From the NCBI GenBank assembly GCA_019054805.1, contig JAHQIY010000003.1:3906001-3970000 (forward strand): a stretch of DNA of 64,000 nucleotides, given 5' to 3'. The notes below the pieces were generated by a model that saw nothing but the letters and a program-made list of their open reading frames with translations, had not been told where the DNA came from and made no database searches. Within the stretch, counting starts at the first letter, position 1. Each line of letters starts with the position of its first letter. Source of the stretch: Brachionus manjavacas (Eukaryota > Rotifera > Eurotatoria > Ploima > Brachionidae). Shown here in pieces: positions 11,877-22,632 of this stretch. Made by a program: the position numbers and the translations under genes.

Positions 11877-12520
11877 TATTTATTTATTTATCTGTATATC
11901 TGTACAGAGCTATTGCTCTTTCAGATTTAAAAAATAATATTTAAATAAAATTCAGAAATCGGAATCAAGAAAAAAAAGAGATTACAAAATAATCGATTGT
12001 TGCTCTTTTTTTAAATACATAAGTTATAAAAATAAAAATATAAGTAGCATTAATTTTAGGTATTTTTCGATTTTACAGCAATAAGAAAAAAAGAAAAAAT
12101 GTGAATTAAATTTAAATAAAAAAGTACGTACGATCAAAGTTTAGTCAAATTAAAAAAAAAATTAAAATTTCTTTTTTTATTCATTGCTTATTTGTTTATC
12201 TGATAAATTAAAAAAAAAATCAAAAAAGTCAAATTTAAAATAAATGTTAGATAAATTACTAATATTAAAATGAATAATGACATATTTAAGCATGTTTAAA
12301 TGTTGAATGTTTACACAATTGAGTCGGGTATATCTTGACTCAAAATCCGCTTTGTATTCCTCTGCCAGTCTAACAATCAATGGAGCAAAATGACTCAGTG
12401 CTTCCCTTACATATCTCTCACTCAACTCAAAAAGTCGATTCGAGACTGTTTAAAGTTTAAGTTTATTAACGACCTCGGGATCGAATTGAATAAAATTTCT
12501 AACTACCTAGCTCGATATGC
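11877..12520 (-). mobile_element. 3' end of a LINE (family shared with 47530-50065)
   Basis: The minus-strand frame 12425-12177 contains SERYVREALSHFAPLIVRL and EYKADFESRYTRLNC. This is homologous to the last ~50 residues of the plus-strand LINE ORF ending at 49858 (SEKYVGTGLSHSIPLVERL, EYKEVFELRYIEYPTPLCN). The 3'UTR follows to 11877 and ends in a hairpin GAGCAATAGCTC and a tail rich in ATAAATAAATA. It is a 5'-truncated insertion, the usual outcome of target-primed reverse transcription. Confidence 0.75.
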
Positions 12521-14239
12521 CATCATTTTAAAACAATTTTTGGTTCTTTGTTAAATAAAATTAAATTTTTCAAATTTTTTTTGGGATTTTTATGAAAAAA
12601 TTTATAGAAAAGACCATCTCTCCGTATCTGGTCCAATTTAATTAAATAAAATTTTGAATCTTTTTATTTAACGGGTGTCCAAAAAAGAATTTTCAATGTT
12701 CAAAAAGTAAATAGATACTTCATTTTTTAAAGCAATAAAAAAAACTAAAATTTCAGTAATTTTTTCCAGCAATTTTTGAACTTTAAGACATCAAAAAGTG
12801 ACAAATTTTTAATGCGCCTTAAAATAAAGTATTAGACATAAATATTATCTAGATAAAAGTTAGAGGACATGTGTCATTTACAGGTGCTTCAAAGGGCTTT
12901 TTTATTCTAGTAAACCAAGAAATAAGAGTTGATTAACTGCATTTCATCATCATGTTTTTATTGTTTTTCGCTTGAATTAAGCTTTTTTGTCTGCTGAACT
13001 GATTTAAGATTCTCTTTTAATTTTCATGTCGAAATGAAGATGAAATTACATTTAATTCAATGATATTAATAAGGATCTCTATTAAAATCTATGAATTGAA
13101 TGTATTTGCGTTCAAAACTTGATGTTAATAGGAAAAACAGGATGCATTCAAACAATGATCATAAATTAGTAATGTAATTAAAATAAATATTTAAAAAATT
13201 GCGCAAAATTCTGTGAGAATTGGAGAATGTGATGTCTAATAAAATTCGTTCAAATATGAAAAAATTTTTGAACAAAATATAAAAATATTATCAAATTTCA
13301 ATAAAAATGTAAAAAATCCAAAACAAAATAGTTCAATTGATCATTAGATTAAAATTGTCTAAATTATTTTCTCAGTTTAAAAAAAATTAAAATATTGATC
13401 TTATGTATTTTTGATTTTTTTTCGTATAAATTTTTGAATCCGAAATTGTTAAGAGATTTTTTTAAATTAACCAACTATAAATTCAATAGGCCTTTTAATT
13501 ACCAACATCAGGACTATATTAGGTTTTGGAATCTATTTTATCTTTCCTAGAAAGGATTTGCGGTTTTGCTTCCATCACCGAGTTTGGAAAGCTTTTCGAA
13601 AAGTAATGACTGACTCTTAAATTGAAAAATCTTTTTCTGACCTGAAAGCCTTTGTGTATGTTTCTTTTTGGTTTTAAATTGGTCCACCGATTCAATTGAC
13701 ATATTCAATTCTGATCTTAAGTTTGATTAGTTCCTCTTCCTAGGTATTTCTAAAAAATAAAATTGGTAAAAATAAGACAAGTCGAGTATTAATTATAAGG
13801 TCTTGAGATAAATCTTTATATTTATTTTTCAGCTTAATCAAAGTTACATAATATTGTACAAATTTTGATAAAAATAAAATTAATTTTATTATTAATTATT
13901 GTTTTTAATTAATTTTCATTTCTTGCTAAAATTTTAAAATAAATCTAAATTTCGAAGTATTCAATAGATAAACCATAGTTTAGTTTAAAAGAAATTGTAA
14001 AGAAAATTTAAAAAATATCTGTTAAAAAAACTAAGTATAATCTGATAAGTAAAAGACATCGTTAGGCGTCTTGAGTTTAATAAGATTAAATTTTTATTTT
14101 GTTTTAAATTGTAAATTTTGAATGGTAATCACATAACGGATGTAGAATAAAAATGGAACAAAATAAGTTTAAGTTTTATTATCAAAATTTTTTATTTAAC
14201 AAAGGCTTTAAGTTTTTTTAAAATTATAACTGAACCCTC
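12521..14239. other. AT-rich intergenic region
   Basis: No coding or RNA feature is supported. A sequence aacgggtgtccaaaaaag at about 12670 resembles the termini of some mariner elements, but no partner terminus was found. The remainder has no structure that I can see. Confidence 0.4.
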
Positions 14240-15260
14240 TAATTTTGAAAAAATGATATCAGTTAAGGTTTTGAACTCCATGACGAGGTATGATATCGAG
14301 TCTAGAGTGAACAGTCTTGGCATGGTCTTATACAACCTTTGGGTCCATATTGCTCAGGCAAGTGCGAATTTTGTTTTCGAGTTGTTAAAGATTTTTGGCC
14401 TTCGAATCACCCTCATGAACTTTAGCTTTCAAATTTTCCCAAAAATCTTCGATTGTGTTGCTTTTGGTACGTTTGCTGGATTCACTTCTTTGGCAACATA
14501 CCTTATATTTTTATCTAACATTGTGAGAATTCTATTCGCATAGTGAGATGATGCTAAGTCGGACCAAAATACATAGTTGCTATCCTGATAATATTCTTTA
14601 ATCATTGGTTCAAGTCGTTTCTTAATACACTCTCCAAGATAGACATGTTGATTGACCGCTAAACCACTAGGTACAAAATATGGTTCGCTTATTCCACTTT
14701 GTGAAAAAGTCAACCAGACTATTAATTTTTCTTTAAATTTTTTTAAACGTGCTTGTTCTTTACACTCTCTAGCGTTTTGCTAACGTTACTGCTACAAAAA
14801 TATAATTTCCTGGCAGAACGCTGTTGCCAAGAGTGAAATATGATCCATCATCAAATATAAATTCATATCTGCTATATTTTAAAAGCATTCGACAACATTT
14901 TGGCGCGACTGCGTTCTTTTGGTTAGCATTTAAATGAGGTCTCTTGGGTTTTTTATACTTTTTAATGTTTGTATACTCCTTCAAAATCTTTCCGATATAG
15001 GTATAGTGGCAATTAACACTTCTAGTCATCTTTCTTTGCGAACGACCCGATTTATATAGTCTCTAAGTTTAGCACCCATTAGTTTCGTCGCAATTTTAGC
15101 TCGTCTACCACTTCCTTTTTTTCTCTTGAAAGTTTTATCTTTTTCTATAACATCTAGCCAACGATAAACAGAACGGTTTTTTTATCCAAACCAGTGAATC
15201 ATTTTACAACTTCAGCTTTTGGAATATTTTGGTTACTTTTTACAAAGTTGTACAATAGTA
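14240..15260 (-). mobile_element. Tc1/mariner-superfamily transposon relic, transposase in pieces
   Basis: Minus-strand frames 15029-14769 and 14713-14429 are parts of one transposase broken by a frameshift. The first has an N-terminal helix-turn-helix (TRSVNCHYTYIGKILKE) and the first catalytic block FIFDDGSYFTLGNSVLPGN. The second has the second block VFWSDLASSHYAN, followed by VPKATQSKIFGKI, and runs on in other frames toward 14250. The spacing and motifs fit the DDE domain of IS630/Tc1/mariner elements. DD-x-SYF in place of the more usual DE-x-YF, and the SDLASSHYA block, suggest a mariner branch rather than classical Tc1. N-terminal sequence up to about 15240 is also degraded. I could not place terminal inverted repeats. 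Confidence 0.75.
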
Positions 15261-15312
15261 AGATGGAAAAAAATCCACTTGGGATTTGGCCAATTTGGGT
15301 TAATTTGGGTCT

Positions 15313-15368
15313 TGAACATTTCTTTGATCTGATCTAATTAATTTATTAGATCAGAAAGAAATGTTTAA
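15313..15368. repeat. Short inverted repeat (hairpin)
   Basis: The arms AACATTTCTTT..CTGATCTAA and TTAGATCAG..AAAGAAATGTT flank a short AT-rich loop. This lies between the two Tc1/mariner relics and might be a remnant of a transposon end or a local duplication-inversion. Confidence 0.55.
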
Positions 15369-15419
15369 TGAACAGCAGCAAATGACCTTAGCTGCTGTTT
15401 AGCAATATGTTGGAATTTG

Positions 15420-15740
15420 AGTGTTTAATCTTGCCTCAATATATCCATTGATGAAAATTATATGTTAAAATATAAGCATATCTGTGAGAATTAAGCCTTC
15501 CATCAGATATAGAAAAATTCTAAACCACAATAACTCATACAGCACATAATTCCAAAAGAACCACTTCTTTGCTTTTTTATTTTAATAACACACAACTTCT
15601 CTGACGGTATCCTTCTGAATTTGAATTCGGTTTTTTTCTGTTGTCGACTTCAATGTTCATTTCGTCACTGAACATTATTTGTCTCCATTTAGCTTAATAG
15701 TCTTCATCTTAGCAGAGAATCCGATGGTTTTCTATTATTT
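15420..15740 (-). pseudogene. Tc1-like transposase remnant (FSDE motif)
   Basis: Read on the minus strand from about 15690, MFSDEMNIEV matches the Tc1 second-aspartate block (usually F-S-D-E-S/T-x-F). After a block of degraded sequence, DGRLNSHRYAYILTYNF (about 15510-15460) matches the Tc1 stretch with DG-x-(M/L)N-x(3)-Y-x-x-IL. Stops and frameshifts interrupt it. It lies upstream of the other Tc1/mariner relic in the same orientation, but its motifs differ, so I treat it as a different element. Confidence 0.6.
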
Positions 15741-15903
15741 AAAAAATTCCGGTTATGTGCTAGGATATGTGATGACGAAATTGTATTTTTTGTTAGCAAT
15801 CATCTTTTTTTGTTTAAATTTTAGAGCTTCAAGATCTTGGACTATCGTCGAATGAATTTGTTTGATTATAAAGATCAAAGTTAGTCTTTATGAATGATTT
15901 GAT

Positions 15904-16242
15904 GGCATTGTGAATTTTGAAGCAAAAAACAAAAACAATAATCTTAAAATGAAATAAATTTTTTACAAAAAGTCTAAAAATAGTTCTGCAAAATGTATCA
16001 GCTGGTACAAACTTTGTACCACCCAAATTTAGTCTGCAATAACTCTGCAATTTAATTTTAATGATTTTCTAATACTTTTAGTGCTTTGCAGACTTGCAGA
16101 GTTTTTGCAGAGTCTTAATTTGGGTGGTACAAAGTTTTTGCCAGCTGATACATTTTGCAGAACTATTTTTAGACTTTTTGTAAAAAATTTATTTCATTTT
16201 AAGATTATTGTTTTTGTTTTTTGCTTCAAAATTCACAATGCC
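15904..16242. repeat. Large foldback (inverted repeat) element
   Basis: The left arm 15904-16050 and right arm 16094-16242 are reverse complements over about 147 bp with few mismatches, separated by a loop of about 43 bp. The arm ends are ggcattgtgaattttgaagc and its complement. Both arms contain the same ctgcaaaatgtatcagctgg block. No coding content. It may be a foldback/MITE element or a recent palindromic duplication. The high arm identity implies recent origin. Confidence 0.9.
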
Positions 16243-17043
16243 TGATTTGATTCCATTCTGTTGTACTAGATTGTACTAGTTTATCTTGTCAAATCCTCTA
16301 ATCAACTGTAAAAACTTGAATTAAATCTTCTTGGACTCTTCTTGTCTCAAAAGTTGATATATTTAATTTGTCTATTTTTGAGTATAGTTTAGCCTTTAAC
16401 ACTTAACAAATATAATTTAATATAAGCTTCGTTACTCAACTTAGGACTAATTCTATTTTGTTAGTGTCTTTTTTTAAATTGGCATCAATACTCCATACTT
16501 AGGGTCTGAAAAACGATTAAAAAGTCTGGTCACTGATTCAAAATTGAGAAATTTAAAATTAAGCTTGATTTATCTTTAAGTTAAAAATTACATAAAAAGG
16601 TTCATTTTATTTTTATTTTTTAAAATGAGTAACATTTAAAAGTTATTTTTAATGGATTGATCATGTCCCAAAAAAAAAGAAAAAAAGTTTTAACAATTTC
16701 TTAATTTTTTCACCAAAATGTAGATTTCTAGTCATTTCTGCAGGTGTTTTTCAAAATATATCATATGAAAAATTGATTATTTTAAATGACAGAAAACAAT
16801 TTTTAAATTTTTTTTTTAATCATGTTTTAAATTAAATAATATTCAAATATTTTTTCATTGAAAATTTTAGCTTCGAATAGATTTAGAAAAGTTCTTTAAA
16901 AGCTCTGTTCATTTCCTCTAAAAAATGGATAGCTAAAACAAAATTTTAAAAGATCTTCAGAAATCTTTAATTTTTTTTACCGAGTTATAAATAGATATTA
17001 AACTGTAAATTTGAAAAACTAAATTAACTTTGCAAACATTTAT
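16243..17043. other. AT-rich intergenic region
   Basis: No coding potential or RNA gene recognised. A few A/T homopolymers and short direct repeats only. Confidence 0.5.
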
Positions 17044-17157
17044 TGCATGCTAAGAAATGATTTTTGATTATCAAGCTAGACATTCTTTTTTTAAGTATTA
17101 GAATAAGGCAGATAATATTGTATTGGCAAAGAGTGTTAAGAGCTTCAAAGCGATGCT
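17044..17157 (-). repeat. Dispersed repeat, copy 2
   Basis: Reverse complement of 1885-1998, same length (114 bp), from tgcatgctaagaaatgattt to agcttcaaagcgatgct. See that entry. Confidence 0.7.
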
Positions 17158-17499
17158 GGATAACTGGATGAATTGCTAAGCACTTTTGTCCTGCATTACC
17201 TGATGCTGCAGTTTTTTTTATACTCTTGAAGAACAAAAAACGAATTGTGGTTTAATCATTTATTCTTATTAGTACAGCTTCAAATTGATTTTTTTAATCT
17301 TTCGTAGTCGCAAAATTTTGCGCTCATAAATTAAGTCACTACTTAAAAAATCATAGTCACATAAGAAAATTCAGCAAGAATTATGGAAATAAAATTTATA
17401 TAATAAAATAAAATAAAAAATTATAAGTAAAAAAAAGAATAAAATTAAAATAGATAAATTGAAATAAAAGATTGAAAGTTTATACGTATTTAAATATTT

Positions 17500-17690
17500 G
17501 AGAGTGCAGGAAAAAAATAAGAAACTGTAAGGTGGTAATTACACAATGGAGTTGGGATTCGTAAGAAATACAAAATTTTTTGAGATTTTTGCAAAGATCA
17601 TGTAACATGGCTTTTCAACAAAGATTTTAATTTTCCATTTGAAAAGCTTATTAATCATGTTTTCGAAATTTCTTTTTGGGTCTGTAGTGA
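17500..17690 (-). mobile_element. Small LINE fragment (family of 47530-50065)
   Basis: The minus strand of 17505-17550 carries cccaactccattgtg..ccttac..tttcttat, nearly the DNA that encodes the C-terminus of the LINE at 49800-49850. The adjoining atgtaacatggcttttcaac and attttccattt match an upstream part of the related LINE at 33540-33600. So it is a short, internally deleted copy. Confidence 0.55.
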
Positions 17691-19070
17691 TAGGTGACCA
17701 ATACCCCTCACATAAAAGATGTGACCAAGACAGACTTGTTCGTAAATCACAAAGTTATTTTTTTTTTCTAAGTAAAGCCATTTGACTTGAATTAAAATGC
17801 CTTAAAAATGACTTAAATTTTTGACTTATAAATAGTGTAGCCAAATAAAAAAAAAGAGTATTGCCTATTTTATATTTTTTGGTATGTAATTTATGAAAAT
17901 GCCACTTACCCTTGTGGGACACCTACTTTTATTTGATATTGATCGCTCAAATGTCCATCTCTAAAACTTTTTGAATGAGAAAATTAAAAGTTGACCCAGT
18001 CTTGAAAAAAGTAACATCAATTTTCGTAAAAAGACTAAAAATTGGAACGGTAGCGATTTGTTGCGTGTTCACTTTAGGATATTTGGTATGGTTCAAAGAC
18101 CAACTTAGTGCAGAAAAAGCCTCAAAAAGCACTCGAAGTGATACACTACGAATAGTTTTTATTTTGATTTGATTTTTTTTTAACAAAACATGATTCTTTA
18201 TTTTCAAACTTTATTTAACTTTATTTAACTATGTCCAGATTCTGGACTTCCGGAATAGTTGATGATAATTGATCTTGTCAAAATTTTATTTTTTCAAACA
18301 AATACTATCAAATAGCTTTTCTTTTGATAAATCTATCAACCAGTACCTTACTCTATTCTGTAAATCCACGACTATCCAAGACAAATTGAAATTTTTTTGT
18401 GCAATAAATTATTTCCAAAGAAAAGGTAATAAACTGCTCTTAATTATCATACATAGAATACGGATACCGTGACTTTTTCAATATCTTACTTGGTTTGTCT
18501 ATTTCAAGCCATTTTAATTTTATTTGTATTTAAAGATATTTTTTTTAAATTGTTTTCTTTTTAATTTTTTTGCCAAAAATTTTATGGTCATTATTAGAAT
18601 TTTTCAAGCCAATGTGTACTACCAATATGAATTGATTTAGATATATTTATTTGAAAGAATTAAAAATTATATTTGAATCTTTTTGTTAATAAGAGATAAG
18701 ATTGATTTTAAGTAAAATTTATTTTTTCTTTTATAATTACGTGTCAATCAAAATATAGCCTTAAAAAAATATGTGTTTTAGTGCCGGAAATACATTAGCG
18801 CCAAAAAGTTTCAATAAATTTTTTAATTCTTTGGTGAAGCTTTTTCGATTATATTTGCAGTCATCTGATTTTTATAGTTAAAAATTTTCATGAATGGAAT
18901 GAAAAGCAGATTTGGCTCGTTTCATGATAAAAAATATTTTCCGGTGCTGTTTATAGTACTTAAAAATAATTATTCTTCTTCAATGATTAAAATTGCTATC
19001 AAATATTCTTAAAATCACGAAATCAAAATTTAGTCTTAAAAATTTGTAAAATAAAAATTTTTAAATTTTT
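17691..19070. other. 5' flank of opsin copy 1, no supported gene
   Basis: Overlapping open frames on opposite strands at 17947-18207 have no recognisable domain. A GVPQG-like codon string on the minus strand near 17900-17912 hints at an RT scrap but is too short. The remainder should hold the opsin promoter; nothing specific stands out. TGTGACCAAG occurs near 17719, related to palindromes elsewhere in the window. Confidence 0.35.
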
Positions 19071-19073
19071 TAG
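19071..19073 (+). promoter_or_regulatory. Acceptor-like AG 11 bp before opsin copy 1 start
   Basis: The run aaattttttag ends at 19073, 11 nt before the ATG at 19085. It is in the same position class as the sites before OSGEPL1 (0 nt) and opsin copy 2 (32 nt). It could be a 5'UTR intron acceptor or a trans-splice acceptor. Confidence 0.35.
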
Positions 19074-19084
19074 AAAGGTTAAAA

Positions 19085-20349
19085 ATGAATAATGACTCTT
19101 TTGCAACAAAAATTTTTGATCCTTTTGATGTAAGATCACCTGTAGAATGTTACAAACTCCGAATTATTGGAGTTTATTGTCTGATTATTTTTTTCCTTAG
19201 CTTGACTGCCAATTCAGTCCTGCTTTGGATTTTAATATATTTCAAAGAATTGAGAAACTCAATGAATGCTTTTATGCTAGCTTTATCTGTCTGTAATCTA
19301 ATAGGATCATTAATAGAATTGCCTATGGTTATTATAAGCAATTTTAACTGCAGGTAAATACGAATGCTTGGTTATGAAAAATTTGTTTATTTAATATCCA
19401 TTTTAGATGGGTATTTAAAAGAAGCGGATGTCAATACGGTGGATTCTTTATGTATGCAATTGGTTGTATCAGTATATTTTTACTAACAGCCATTTCGTTT
19501 GAAAGGTGAACAATTTTAGATATTTTTAAAGACGAAGAGTAATTTTTTTCATTAAGATTTTATATCATTTATAAGCCATTGAGCATAAAAACATTAAACT
19601 ATAAATTTTCAATTATTATTATCATTTTTTGCAGTTTATTTGGTTCATTATGGGCTGCATTTCCAGTTTTCGGATGGTCTCATTATTCGTTAGAGGGAGC
19701 TCTAACCAGCTGTAGTGTTGAATGGAATGAAAGGTTTGATTTTAAACAGAAAAATAATTTTTTATATTTATTAAAAAAATAACAAAAGAACTTTCAGTGT
19801 TGTGAGCTACAATATCACAATTTTTACTTTTGTCTATGTGCTGCCTTTGTGTGCAATTATATTCTCGAATATAAAGCTTATTATCATGGTAAAATACTTT
19901 TTATAGAGTTAAAAAAATTAAAATAATAAGTGGATTAAGATTCGTAATTTACCTAAATTCTTGAACAATTCAAATGGGGTTTTAGATCGAAAAACGATCA
20001 AAAAAATTCGAGTAGAAAGAGAGCTGACTATTTCGGCACTAATTTTAATAGGTTTAAATAAATTTGATTAATGACATTTTTTAATTTTAGTTTTTAAAAA
20101 GCTGGTTTTGTGGTAAGTTGGACACCTTATGCGATTGTAAGCATGTACACTGCTTTTTTTAATCATGGGAAAATGGATCCACTTAGTGCCACAATTCCTT
20201 CACTCTTCGCTAAACTATCGCTTGTTTGGTCATCCGGAATTTATATTTTCACAAATAAACAAGTGCTGAAAAAATTTAAAAGGCAGTTTTTCAATATAGA
20301 AGAACAGAAGAGTTTGACATTGATGCAAAGTATTTTTGTCCCCCATTAG
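19085..20349 (+). CDS. Opsin (retinal-binding GPCR), copy 1, six exons
   Basis: Exons 19085-19353, 19407-19505, 19557-19733, 19798-19888, 19940-20051 and 20102-20349, all with GT..AG introns of 50-64 bp, encode 331 aa in one frame. Opsin signs: seven hydrophobic segments; the disulphide pair Cys98 and Cys175; ERF at 122-124 in the DRY position; E169 in the place of bovine Glu181, before Cys175; SWTPY at 255-259 (CWxP position); and FAK with Lys287, the retinal Schiff-base lysine. It is therefore a retinal-binding photopigment or photoisomerase in the plasma membrane. Unusual: the NPxxY motif is SSGIY (293-297), followed by NKQ as in ciliary-type and xenopsin-like opsins; position 113 is Gly101, so no acidic counterion there. 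Subclass is uncertain (xenopsin or peropsin-like). The C-tail is short. Exons 3-4 and introns nearby match opsin copy 2 almost exactly. Confidence 0.92.
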
Positions 20350-20658
20350 ATAATTTATTAATTGAGTTTTAAAAAGGTAAATTTCAAGATCAAATTTCAG
20401 CATCAAAAGAAGAATTGCAATCTTTACCAGCTTAAGCCTATTTAAATTTTTTTATTTTCCAATTTGAGTTTTAATAGCACTCATTCGGTATAGTTTTTAA
20501 AGCATTTTCTAATTTTTCAATTCTTAAATTTGTTCGATTTTTTTGTTAGGCTTAGGTTTTCGTAGCAGCTAATTTTTTGTAAAAAAATATTGAAGATTGT
20601 TTTTCTAGTAGCCAAATTAATTGATTTGCAGATAAATGTTGTCAGTTAAAAGATAATA
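20350..20658. other. Opsin 3' flank up to the Tigger element
   Basis: AT-rich sequence after the opsin stop codon, probably 3'UTR and downstream flank. No clear AATAAA signal close to the stop is seen. The Tigger-like transposon starts at 20659. Confidence 0.4.
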
Positions 20659-22630
20659 CCGTAAAACCTCGCGTAATATCCCTCTGAAATTAAAGAAAAC
20701 ACGCTTTAATATCCCATGGTATTTTATCTAAAATTTATCAAATTTAAAAGTGTTAATTTCCCTGGGATATTAAGTAGAACATGTTCAGAAAAATTAATAA
20801 AAATTGTCCACTATAATTTTTAAATATTTTATTAGAGACATTTTTTAATTACAAATTTTTTAATTTTATTAATTATTATAAAAAAATAAACTATTTTAAT
20901 TAAGCATAAAAATAACGGACCAGTATTTTAACAAAAAAAATTATTCTGACTCTGATTCATTTTCGGAAATTTCATCAAAATTTAAATCACTATAAAATTC
21001 TTCACAGTTAAACGCATCAAAGTCATCAGATTGATCATAATCATCAATCATGTCAACTTTGTTTTTCTCGATGAACGATTGAAGCTGAACATGAAACTCA
21101 TAAGCTTGCTTTGAAGTGACTCCGCATCGATCAAAAGATTCACTGATTATTTTTGGCTCCAATTGTTCCCATATTTCGCTAATCCAAATGATAACTTGGG
21201 AATATCCAGGGGATTTCAAATTGCCTGCTGCAGTAAAGCTCTTTTCTTCATTAATAAGCCAATTTTGCCATCTGTCAAAATACGCTTTTTTAAGCGGACG
21301 CATCCAGCTAACATCAGCTGGCTGAAGAAGGTTAGTAAACCGTTTTGGAACATAAATTGTTTTAATATTATTCTGAGCTAAAGTCTCTTTGACTTTTACT
21401 GTAGCATGGCAAGGTGCTTGATCTAAAATTAACACAGGATTTTTTAAATCCTTGCTTGCGATCTTAGGGACAAGGCATCGCTTTATGACTCCATCACAAA
21501 TCATGTCTTCATTGAAAGTTCCAGATTTGTTATAAATTACTACCACATTGTTGGGCGGTTCAAAATCTTTCAATGGATTAACTCTAGGCACAATTATTAA
21601 AGGCTTGAATTTGTATCCGCTTGCAGAAGCAGCAAAACAAACAGAGATTCTAGTTTTTTCATTACCTGAATTTGTCGATGGAACTCTCTTGGCACCAACT
21701 TGGTCATAGGTATAATTGCATTTTGCATCAAGGTAGATACTGGTTTCATCTAGATTTATTACCGATGATCGTTGAGTATTAACCAACTCATATCTACACT
21801 TATTTATAAAATCTAAAACAATCTCTCTTGAATTATTTGGAAGGTCTCGGCCACTAGTTGTTATTCGCCTTAAGACAAAATTAGATCTCCTCAAAAATCT
21901 TGAAAACCATCCATTAGATGCTTTGAAATCTAAACATTCCCGCTTAGCTATTTGAGCTGCTTGTTGTTTAATGGATTTCCCGTCGACCACAAACCCCAAC
22001 AACCTTTGTTCTAGAATCCACGCTTTAAGTTCTATTTCCAAATTCGGAAACTGTGGCGTTCCGTTTTTTTATCCTAGCCCTGTTTACTTTGTTCGGAGAT
22101 TCCATAATTTTTTGTTTGTTGCTTATCCACCACCTAATTTGCTTATGACTCACCTTGTGAATTTTATGCGCTTTATTTATAGAATATGCTTCAGCGTATT
22201 TTATTACTTTAAGCTTAAAAGCCAAATTATATCTTAAATTTTTGTTTCTTGCCATTTTTTAATTTTTAAATTAATAAAAAAAGAGGATTTTTTGTTTTAG
22301 AAGAAAAAAATCAAGTTCAAGTTCAAAAAAGCTTTATACAAGTTCAAGATTATTAAGAAAATTCCAAAAAATTTTTTTGAGCTTACTAAAAAATTTAAAA
22401 TTAATCTACAGTATTAAAATGGTTGAAGGATAAATTGCATACGAAAATAAATAAATTTTTGAAAAATTTCATTATTAATTTACCATGTTTCACTTAGTTT
22501 CCCATGTTGATTCACTTAATGTCCCTGGGATATTATTTATGCAAAAATACTTAAGTTTCACATAATTTCCTAGAGACATTAAACCGTGTCCTGTATAAAA
22601 GCCCATGGGATATTGCGCAAGGAAATACGG
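20659..22630 (-). mobile_element. Tigger/pogo-type DNA transposon, nearly complete
   Basis: The element is bounded by TA at 20657-20658 and 22631-22632, the target duplication of pogo/Tc1-type elements. The terminal inverted repeats begin CCGTAAAACCTCGCGTAATA on the left and, as reverse complement, CCGTATTTCCTTGCGCAATA on the right, about 25 bp with mismatches. Inside both ends are several further copies of a tcccatgg/tccctgggatatt motif, probable transposase binding sites. Length 1972 bp. The single coding region lies on the minus strand and is broken by one frameshift. It sits just 3' of opsin copy 1. Confidence 0.88.
20941..22255 (-). pseudogene. Tigger/Jerky-like transposase with one homopolymer frameshift
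   Basis: Part 1 (22255-22025) is the N-terminal DNA-binding region, starting MARNKNLRYNLAFKLKVI, with a pogo-type helix-turn-helix (INKAHKIHKVSHKQIRWWI). Part 2 (from about 22065 to 20941) has the CENP-B-type second HTH (ELKAWILEQRL) and the DDE domain: NLDETSIYLD, LILDQAPCHAT and LLQPADVSWMRPLKKAYF, ending in a long Asp/Glu-rich tail. The two parts are in different frames; the shift can be placed in a run of seven T at about 22063-22069 on the plus strand. In the shifted frame PQFPNLEIELKAW reads through correctly, so a 1-nt indel explains it. It may be true decay or a base-calling error in the homopolymer. All other codons are open, so the copy is young. Function: cut-and-paste transposition into TA. 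Confidence 0.88.
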
Positions 22631-22632
22631 TA

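Noticed and set aside
12670..12690. Mariner-like terminus aacgggtgtccaaaaaag
   Set aside because: No inverted partner or TA-bounded unit was found nearby.
17947..18207. Overlapping open frames on both strands
   Set aside because: Opposite-strand frames with no domain, no splice structure and low-complexity composition.
19741..19782. Reading exon 3 of opsin straight on to a stop (FDFKQKNN…)
   Set aside because: This is intron 3; splicing at AAAG|GTTTGA to TTTCAG|TGTTGTG restores the TM5 sequence VSYNITIFTF.
19980..19990. Acceptor ggggttttag before opsin exon 5
   Set aside because: It puts the following codons out of frame; the earlier acceptor gattaag (ending 19939) keeps frame and the same is true in copy 2.
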